NCBI GenBank assembly: GCA_937901145.1
Contig: CALCHE010000169.1
Coordinates: 1-15,486 of the forward strand
Reading direction: 5' to 3'
Length of the DNA stretch: 15,486 nt
From: an uncultured Clostridia bacterium
Lineage (GTDB): Bacteria; Bacillota; Clostridia; Oscillospirales; Acutalibacteraceae
The notes under the pieces are model-generated. The model ran no database searches. It saw only the letters and a list, made by a program, of their open reading frames with translations, and was not told the DNA's origin. This document shows positions 7,696 through 12,637 of this stretch, piece by piece. A program made the position numbers and the translations under genes. The first letter of the stretch is position 1, and each line of letters starts with the position of its first letter.

Positions 7696-8655
7696 ATGAT
7701 AACCAAATTCATCGAAAAAATATACCGCAGTATGGTTTATAACCGTGCAGACGATAACGGCTGTGTCTTTTATTTCACTGCAGATAGCTTTGAAGGCCTC
7801 CATCGAGAGGAGTATTCCTTCCCCTCCTCTCTCGGTCATACCCTTGCAGGAGCTTTCTATTACTATGACGGATTCAATGAAAACAGACTGATTATTTTCG
7901 AGCACGGTATGGGCTCAGGTCACACAGGCTATATGACAGAGATAGAAAGACTCTGCAGAGAAGGCTATCGAGTTTTTGCCTACGACCACACAGGCTGCAT
8001 GAACTCCGGAGGCGAAAGCACTAACGGTTTCGTTCAGTCTCTCCGCGACCTCGATGATGCTGTAAAAGCACTTAAAGCCGATGAAAAATATTCTTCTCTT
8101 CCCATCAGCGTTATCGGTCACAGCTGGGGCGGTTTTTCCACTATGAACATTTCTGCACTCCATCCCGATATCGAAAAATGTGTAGCTATGTCAGGCTTCA
8201 TTTCAGCAGAACAGATTTTAAAAGGCTTTTTCAAAGGTATCCTTTCTCCGTTTTATAAAAAAATACTCGCCCTTGAAAGCGAATCAAACCCCAACTATAT
8301 CCGCTACAATGCCCTCGAAACGCTGAAAAACACTAAAACAAAAATGCTTATCATCCACTCCGATGACGATAAAACCGTTTCAGCCGCAAACAATTTCGAC
8401 CTTCTGGAAAAGGAGCTTTCGGCCAGAGAAAACATAAGCTTCCTCCGTCTTAACGGTAAAAACCATAATCCGAATTATACGGATGATGCGGTGAAATATA
8501 AGGATAAGTTTTTCGCCGAATATCAGAAGGCACTGAAAAAGAAGGCTTTAGTGACCGAGGAGGACAAAAAAGCCTTCAAAGCAAAATATGACTGGAAAAG
8601 AATGACCGCACAGGACGAAAATGTGTGGAAGGTAATCACGGAATTTCTGAAATAA
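7696..8655 (+). CDS. Alpha/beta hydrolase, serine type
   Basis: This is a predicted cytoplasmic serine hydrolase of 319 residues with the alpha/beta hydrolase fold. The triad can be placed: nucleophile S143 in GHSWGG, acid in the HSDDDKTV turn (D223-D225) and H257 in GKNHNPNY. The oxyanion-hole region is HGMGSGHTGY. No signal peptide is seen. The C-terminal 50 residues are highly charged and lysine-rich. The sequence is closest in style to the peptidase S9/BAAT-like and lysophospholipase hydrolases, but the substrate cannot be read from it. It is cotranscribed with the Cys-rich protein, with AAAGGAT before the ATG, and ends at a hairpin that reaches into the spoIIID stop. Confidence 0.9.
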   Translation: MITKFIEKIYRSMVYNRADDNGCVFYFTADSFEGLHREEYSFPSSLGHTLAGAFYYYDGFNENRLIIFEHGMGSGHTGYMTEIERLCREGYRVFAYDHTGCMNSGGESTNGFVQSLRDLDDAVKALKADEKYSSLPISVIGHSWGGFSTMNISALHPDIEKCVAMSGFISAEQILKGFFKGILSPFYKKILALESESNPNYIRYNALETLKNTKTKMLIIHSDDDKTVSAANNFDLLEKELSARENISFLRLNGKNHNPNYTDDAVKYKDKFFAEYQKALKKKALVTEEDKKAFKAKYDWKRMTAQDENVWKVITEFLK

Positions 8656-8663
8656 AGCTGAAG

Positions 8664-8695
8664 GCGGGCGGTCCGATATTATCCTGCCCGCTTTT
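8664..8695. terminator. Intrinsic terminator between hydrolase and spoIIID
   Basis: GCGGGC (8664-8669) pairs with GCCCGC (8686-8691), followed by TTTT on the plus strand. It ends the hydrolase operon. It overlaps the last codons of spoIIID on the minus strand, where the T-run is weak. Confidence 0.7.
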
Positions 8696-8948
8696 CCGCG
8701 GCGCGGCTTGCAAACTTTTTGCGTGTTGCCTCGCCGCCTCTTATGTGCCTCTCCTCTTTATTGATGTCGAGGACACATCTTACCTTGTCATAAAGGTCGG
8801 GCTCGCTTTTCATCAGCCTTACCGTTATGTCTGTATGCACGGTGCTTTTGCTTATGCCGAAATACCCTGCCGCCTGTCTGACGGTGGCACCCGTTTCGAT
8901 TATGTAAAGAGCCAGCTCTTTTGCTCTGTCTTCGGGTAAATACTTCAT
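8679..8948 (-). CDS. spoIIID: Stage III sporulation transcriptional regulator SpoIIID
   Basis: SpoIIID is a small DNA-binding protein made in the mother cell under sigma-E that activates and represses mother-cell sporulation genes, including sigK in Bacillus. The 89 residues match the family over nearly the full length: the N-terminal helix (YLPEDRAKELALYIIETGATVRQ), a helix-turn-helix at about 22-42 (AAGYFGISKSTVHTDIT) and the C-terminal signature RHIRGGEATRKK. The tail is basic. The start ATG at 8948 has GGGGGG six bases upstream. A strong sigma-E-type promoter lies just before it. Its presence implies an endospore former. The RBS and promoter are duplicated at 10440-10484, beyond a two-gene cassette. 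Confidence 0.95.
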   Translation of the reverse strand: MKYLPEDRAKELALYIIETGATVRQAAGYFGISKSTVHTDITVRLMKSEPDLYDKVRCVLDINKEERHIRGGEATRKKFASRAAEKRAG

Positions 8949-8979
8949 ATCAATCCCCCCGAAGAAATATATGCAAAAA
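8949..8979. repeat. Direct repeat copy A (spoIIID leader)
   Basis: The segment 8949-8973, covering the spoIIID RBS and the promoter -10, recurs at 10440-10463 with one base missing from the C-run (24 of 25 positions). After a 2-base gap CAAAAA also recurs (8974-8979 versus 10466-10471). The two copies are in direct orientation and flank the two-gene cassette. Confidence 0.85.
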
Positions 8980-8994
8980 TAAAAGGCAATATGC
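8966..8994 (-). promoter_or_regulatory. Sigma-E-type promoter of spoIIID
   Basis: On the minus strand GCATATT (8994-8988) and CATATATT (8973-8966) are separated by 14 bp, closely matching the sigma-E consensus (GHATATT, 14-15 bp, CATACAHT). This agrees with the known sigma-E control of spoIIID in Bacillus and clostridia. The start codon lies about 18 bases downstream of the -10 element. Confidence 0.75.
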
Positions 8995-9055
8995 CGATAA
9001 ATTACGAATGATTTTAAATATATTTTTTAATTATATATTTATTGCAAATATATGA

Positions 9056-9084
9056 TTGACAAATTGAGCATATTATGCTATTTT
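9056..9084 (+). promoter_or_regulatory. Cassette promoter with palindromic spacer
   Basis: A perfect TTGACA (9056-9061) and TATTTT (9079-9084) are separated by 17 bp. AGCATATTATGCT (9067-9079), a perfect palindrome around a central T, fills most of the spacer and touches the -10. That position suits a repressor or other regulator. The rest of 8995-9150 is very A+T-rich with no coding potential seen. Confidence 0.65.
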
Positions 9085-9150
9085 TTAAGCAGTAAGATAT
9101 AGAAAAGTTGTTTCTATGTTTAAACAATTTTTGATTCAGGAGAATGTAAA

Positions 9151-9810
9151 ATGAAAAAAATAGTAGTATATTTTTGCTCAATTGTTTGTTTAATTAGCTC
9201 TATCGTTATATATTCATCAGCGTGGGAGCCAATTGCCGTTTTTTCATATTGGCATTCGAACGGCAATTCCATTGCATACATTCCATCAAACGGTAAGAGA
9301 ACAGTTTATATTTTAGATAGCACTTCAACAAAAATGAGCGAAGAAAAATTGCTAAATTATTTTTCTTATGCTAAAGGCAACTGGACAAGCGAGGGAACTT
9401 TTACCAGAACGACTTTATCATCAAATTACGGTATTCTGTTTGGTGACATCAGTCGTTCAGAAGCATCTTCTACATTTGATATTCCATCCAATGTAGAAGC
9501 TTTTACTTATCAAGAGTATAATTTTGTCGGTTACGCAAGCTACAAGGGCAGTAAACGACAGGTTTATACAATTAAAAATGGTCAAATCGTAGCACTAATA
9601 TATGACAGTAATACCTCAAAATATTCAGACAGCAAATGGAAAGCGATTTCTACTCATGAATTCGGTCATGTAGTAGGATATTTAGATCATGACTCCGGAG
9701 CTACTAGCAGCAACAAAGCAATAATGTATTCTTATACGGATACTTATTGGGATAAATGGAAAATATCTAAACCTCAAACACGAGATTTACAGCATTTAGG
9801 AAATATTTAA
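9151..9810 (+). CDS. Secreted metzincin-type zinc metalloprotease
   Basis: This is a predicted exported zinc endopeptidase of 219 residues. A signal peptide covers about 1-24 (MKKIVVYFCSIVCLISS... to SSA before WEP). The zinc motif is HEFGHVVGYLDH, with H169, catalytic E170, H173, G176 and a third ligand that could be D179 (HExxHxxGxxD, as in snapalysin-like enzymes) or H180. The metzincin Met-turn follows as AIMYS with M192. The sequence between signal and motif shows no obvious separate propeptide or cysteine switch. The ATG at 9151 has CAGGAG upstream. The gene is markedly more A+T-rich than spoIIID or secA and is followed 17 bp later by a second exported protein, pointing to a recently acquired pair. 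The target is unknown. Assignment to the metzincins is strong; the matrixin (M10) versus M7-like subfamily is unsettled. Confidence 0.82.
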   Translation: MKKIVVYFCSIVCLISSIVIYSSAWEPIAVFSYWHSNGNSIAYIPSNGKRTVYILDSTSTKMSEEKLLNYFSYAKGNWTSEGTFTRTTLSSNYGILFGDISRSEASSTFDIPSNVEAFTYQEYNFVGYASYKGSKRQVYTIKNGQIVALIYDSNTSKYSDSKWKAISTHEFGHVVGYLDHDSGATSSNKAIMYSYTDTYWDKWKISKPQTRDLQHLGNI

Positions 9811-9827
9811 AATTAAGGAGGCATTTT

Positions 9828-10427
9828 ATGAAAAAAAGAAATTTTCTCATCTTATCAGTAATCGTACTTTTCAGCTCCGTATTGATTTATTTCAGTATGA
9901 GCAATATTTCAAAAGATGTTGGTTCAGATGTTCCGCAGACAGACAGTTTGGCAGAGCTGTTAGAAAAAGAATTGGCTGATTCTGAAAACGGGCGGGTGTT
10001 TGCCTCATACGGCGATTCTGCCGAATCCTTTGACGAGCTTGAAAAAGAAGCGGAATGTATCGTTATAGCTGCTGTTTCTTCTGTCACTGAAAACGGAATT
10101 TCACAAACAGCGAAATTACAAGTGCATTCCGTGTTGAAAGGCGAGGTAAATTCATACATTACTCTTTACCAGATGCTGAACGACGACAATGTGGAGGTTG
10201 AAAAAGAATATATTATTTTTATGAATAAACAGGAACCTGCGGAAACAGAAAAGGATTGCTATTATCCTATAGCAGGCGGTCGGGGAATAATGTTATTTGA
10301 CGAAAAAAATAACACTATAGAAATTGACTCTCAGAAATTAAACTCTGACTCACTGTCAGAGTGGTTGACAGAAAACATATATTCGAAGAACAGAACTGCA
10401 GAAGCATACAGAATTGTCGTGAGATAA
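9828..10427 (+). CDS. Membrane-anchored or secreted partner, possible TIMP/netrin-like domain
   Basis: This hypothetical protein of 199 residues begins with a basic stretch and one hydrophobic segment (about 6-24) that serves as signal or anchor; no lipobox cysteine is present. The segment EAECIVIAAVSSV ... TAKLQVHSVLKGEVNSYITLYQ ... VEKEYIIFMNK has the strand pattern and the 'VLKG' and 'keYiiF' features seen in OB-fold NTR/TIMP-like domains and in uncharacterised clostridial exported proteins. The rest (YYPIAGGRGIMLFDEKNNTIEID) looks like a closing beta-hairpin. It starts 17 bp after the protease stop with a strong AAGGAGG site, so the two are cotranslated. A role as inhibitor or chaperone of the protease is an inference from adjacency and the TIMP-like pattern only. 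Confidence 0.65.
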   Translation: MKKRNFLILSVIVLFSSVLIYFSMSNISKDVGSDVPQTDSLAELLEKELADSENGRVFASYGDSAESFDELEKEAECIVIAAVSSVTENGISQTAKLQVHSVLKGEVNSYITLYQMLNDDNVEVEKEYIIFMNKQEPAETEKDCYYPIAGGRGIMLFDEKNNTIEIDSQKLNSDSLSEWLTENIYSKNRTAEAYRIVVR

Positions 10428-10439
10428 GCTTACTGAAGC

Positions 10440-10471
10440 ATCAATCCCCCGAAGAAATATATGTGCAAAAA
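10440..10471. repeat. Direct repeat copy B (spoIIID leader)
   Basis: This is the second copy of the spoIIID RBS and promoter -10 region, matching 8949-8979 in direct orientation. Here the RBS-like GGGGGATTGATG on the minus strand leads only to a three-codon frame (ATG CTT CAG TAA), so the spoIIID coding sequence is not duplicated with it. Confidence 0.85.
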
Positions 10472-10484
10472 GAAGTAAATATGC
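10456..10484 (-). promoter_or_regulatory. Second sigma-E-type promoter (orphan copy)
   Basis: On the minus strand GCATATT (10484-10478) and CATATATT (10463-10456) again have an exact 14-bp spacer, although the spacer sequence differs from copy A. It fires into the 3' end of the cassette, antisense to the partner gene, and no coding sequence follows it. It directly abuts the terminator of the upstream minus-strand operon, which looks like the original spoIIID promoter context. Confidence 0.65.
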
Positions 10485-10521
10485 AAAAACTCTCCCGAAA
10501 CCATCAGCATCGGGAGAGTTT
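10483..10521 (-). terminator. Intrinsic terminator of the lipase-like operon
   Basis: AAACTCTCCCGA (10487-10498) and TCGGGAGAGTTT (10510-10521) form a perfect 12-bp stem with an 11-base loop. Read on the minus strand, the stem runs into TTTTTGC. It lies 5 bases past the stop of the small membrane protein. On the plus strand the T-run is weak, but the hairpin may also stop the cassette transcript. Confidence 0.85.
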
Positions 10522-10525
10522 AATA

Positions 10526-10735
10526 TTATTCGTTTTTACTTTCTTCTTTTTTATCTTTCTTTTCGGAAAGCATCTTTTTAATGTCCTGCACATCCCAGCG
10601 TACATCAATTAGAATGACAAGCAGTACCGCAAGCAAACCGCCGATGAAAGCAATACCGTAGCCGTAATCAGCGGCGCTTAAAACAAGTGCTAAATATCCG
10701 ACAGCCAAAAAAGCAATTACAGCAATTACTGTCAT
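10526..10735 (-). CDS. Small two-helix membrane protein
   Basis: This 69-residue protein of unknown family has two hydrophobic helices, about 2-22 and 28-48, separated by a short YGYG turn, and then a highly charged cytoplasmic tail (QDIKKMLSEKKDKKEESKNE). The ATG at 10735 is chosen because GAGAGGAG lies about 9 bases upstream; the TTG at 10753 that extends the frame lies inside this site region. The start is 18 bp after the stop of the lipase-like gene, so the two are cotranscribed and the transcript ends at the hairpin just downstream. It could anchor or assist a membrane process, but nothing in the sequence states its function. Confidence 0.7.
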   Translation of the reverse strand: MTVIAVIAFLAVGYLALVLSAADYGYGIAFIGGLLAVLLVILIDVRWDVQDIKKMLSEKKDKKEESKNE

Positions 10736-10753
10736 TATATTTTCTCCTCTCAA

Positions 10754-12442
10754 TTACTGGACTGTTATGCCTCCGCCCAAAAGATTTGAGAAATCAAGCT
10801 CACCCTTGAAAAAGCTTGTGATGAAATTGAGAAGCATTGTAAAGAAGCGCATAAATGCTGACATTCTTGTTTCTGTGGTAGGCTTTTCTATGGTACGAGT
10901 GATCCACTCATAGTCAGCGCAGTTATCCTCTGTCATTACAGAAGCTTTATGTGTACCATAATCATAAACCATACACTGAGCGTATCCGGTTTTGCTGTAA
11001 ACTGTATCTACAGTTTCTTTTGTACCGTTAAGGAATCCAAAGATAACAGGATACATACACTCGATTACATCGTGATGAGCATTTTTCAGAATCCATGTTC
11101 TGTCGGGCGCAACACAAGTGGAAAGGTCTACCTGCTTATCAGGAGCGATGTATTTGCCCTTACCCTCAGCTTCACGCTGTGCGATATAGTCATCTGAAAG
11201 AGTCTGACCGATAGGAGCAGTTGTAGCACCCACAGTAGCATGAGTAAGGCTTACAAGAGCATCGGAGAGAATATCCGCATCGGCAGTAAGAGGCATATTC
11301 ATAAAGCCGTACTTACCAAAGAAACCGTAATGAATATTCTTTTTGTCAAGGCTCTTATAAAAGCCGTCAAGATCTGATGAAACATGCTCTCTGTAATATT
11401 GAATTTTATCGATAAGTCCCGCATACTTTGTACGGAGTTCCGAACCTTTTTTGCCGAAAACAAGGTCGAGTGCGGAATCCATATCCTCTTCAGCAACCTC
11501 TGTCCAATAGTTAACCTGAGTTGCCATTCCGAAAGCATGTAAAAGAGCAGGCATAAGAGCCTCGGCAAGCTTTTCATAAAGCTCCTCCACACCGTCAAGA
11601 GCTTTGTCTGTAACATTTATCTGATTGAAGAAATCCATTGTCTTGAAAACGATTTCATAAAGAAGCTCGGTAAAAGCAAAGCCTACTCCGTCACCTGTCT
11701 GACCGCAGAAATCAAGCTGACCTGCATATCTTTCAATAAGCTTTGCGTCCATTTCGATCTGACCGCTGAAGCCTTTTGAAATAACGGTAGCCTCATTGGA
11801 AAGCACGTCACAGAACATTACGTTTTTAACGAGACCGAGATCACCGTATTTTTCGAGATATGCCATAAGAACGCTGCCGCCCATACATCTGGCATACATA
11901 GAAACCTGATCCTGACCCGTTGTTTTGAGAACCTGAAGTACATATTCGTGTAGTCTGTCCACATGGTCATAGGGAGAAAGTCGCCAGTCATAAGCAAAGC
12001 AATAGGAGCTGTTTGTGTTGTAGTACCAGACAGATTTGGAAGCAGCTACCGAGTCAGCCATAGTCTGAGCATGAACACCGGTACCCTTCTGAGGATTTCC
12101 GTCATAATCAAGTGCTGAATCAGGGAAGAGAGGCTTGAGTTCTTCATAGACAGCTCTGCCGTAATTGTCCCATTTGTCGAAAATCATACCTTCCAGAACA
12201 AAGGGTTTGAGAATATTTACCACAGAGTCAACGATGGTGTCCTTATCCATACCTTCACCGTCGCCACCCAGATCAAGATCCTCGAACTGAGCAACACAAA
12301 GAGTCCCGTCGGGATAGTAAATACCGTCACCGTTACCGCGGATATAAACGATGGGAGTTCTTTCGTTAGCAGCCGAAGCCATAGGAGCCATAACTGCAAA
12401 GAGCATTACCGTAACGAGAAGAAGTGAAATTATCTTTTTCAT
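10754..12442 (-). CDS. Exported lipase-like alpha/beta hydrolase with Cys at the nucleophile position
   Basis: This 562-residue protein has a clear signal peptide (1-24, ending ASA before ANE). The segment YDWRLSPYDHVDRLHEYVLQVLKTTGQDQVS followed by YARCMGGSV matches the strand, linker and nucleophile-elbow region of LCAT-like and other lipases. At the elbow the usual GHSMGG reads A-R-C186-M-G-G, so Cys replaces Ser. Candidate acid and base are D447 in APDRTW and H456/H457 in NAHHD. Between them lies a long, mainly helical lid-like insertion (about 230-430). The C-terminus (FMRFFTMLLNFITSFFKG) is hydrophobic or amphipathic and may bind membrane. If active, it would be a thiol esterase or acyltransferase outside the cell; it may instead be a non-catalytic relative. 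The ATG at 12442 has AAAGGTG about 10 bases upstream. The small membrane protein follows in the same operon. Confidence 0.75.
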   Translation of the reverse strand: MKKIISLLLVTVMLFAVMAPMASAANERTPIVYIRGNGDGIYYPDGTLCVAQFEDLDLGGDGEGMDKDTIVDSVVNILKPFVLEGMIFDKWDNYGRAVYEELKPLFPDSALDYDGNPQKGTGVHAQTMADSVAASKSVWYYNTNSSYCFAYDWRLSPYDHVDRLHEYVLQVLKTTGQDQVSMYARCMGGSVLMAYLEKYGDLGLVKNVMFCDVLSNEATVISKGFSGQIEMDAKLIERYAGQLDFCGQTGDGVGFAFTELLYEIVFKTMDFFNQINVTDKALDGVEELYEKLAEALMPALLHAFGMATQVNYWTEVAEEDMDSALDLVFGKKGSELRTKYAGLIDKIQYYREHVSSDLDGFYKSLDKKNIHYGFFGKYGFMNMPLTADADILSDALVSLTHATVGATTAPIGQTLSDDYIAQREAEGKGKYIAPDKQVDLSTCVAPDRTWILKNAHHDVIECMYPVIFGFLNGTKETVDTVYSKTGYAQCMVYDYGTHKASVMTEDNCADYEWITRTIEKPTTETRMSAFMRFFTMLLNFITSFFKGELDFSNLLGGGITVQ

Positions 12443-12479
12443 AAATCATTACACCTTTCCTGAAAAATTCGTTCACACC

Positions 12480-12508
12480 ATATTAACATTAAAAATCTTT
12501 TTTGTCAA
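12480..12508 (-). promoter_or_regulatory. Sigma-A promoter of the lipase-like operon
   Basis: On the minus strand a perfect TTGACA (12508-12503) is followed after 17 bp by TAATAT (12485-12480), about 38 bases before the ATG. It is divergent from the secA promoter. Confidence 0.75.
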
Positions 12509-12515
12509 TATAAAG

Positions 12516-12559
12516 ACTCTTGTCTCCGATTAACCGACACTCTTGTCTCCGATTAACCG
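12516..12559. repeat. Two 21-bp direct repeats between divergent promoters
   Basis: The segment 12516-12536, containing CTTGTCTCCGATTAACCG, recurs exactly at 12539-12559 with a 2-base gap (period 23 bp). The pair lies between the -35 boxes of the lipase-like operon and secA. On the opposite strand the core AATCGGAGAC resembles AATCAGGGGAC of the repeats at 89-128 and 619-638. It may be an operator or another small mobile repeat. Confidence 0.8.
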
Positions 12560-12566
12560 CAAACCC

Positions 12567-12595
12567 TTGCATTATCGTTTGATTTATGTTAAAAT
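12567..12595 (+). promoter_or_regulatory. Sigma-A promoter of secA
   Basis: TTGCAT (12567-12572) and TAAAAT (12590-12595) are separated by 17 bp. The start codon is 43 bases downstream. Confidence 0.65.
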
Positions 12596-12637
12596 TAAAT
12601 GATTATACTTATAATCAGAAAACAAGAGGTGATTATA

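Noticed and set aside
8625..8939. Plus-strand frame across spoIIID
   Set aside because: It is opposite spoIIID, which is recognised over nearly its full length, and crosses the hydrolase terminator hairpin.
8949..9150. Possible small gene or riboswitch in the A+T-rich spacer
   Set aside because: No frame with a ribosome binding site and no recognisable aptamer; the content is explained by two divergent promoters.
12516..12559. Possible CRISPR remnant
   Set aside because: Only two repeats with a 2-base gap; there is no spacer-sized unique sequence and no cas gene in the window.
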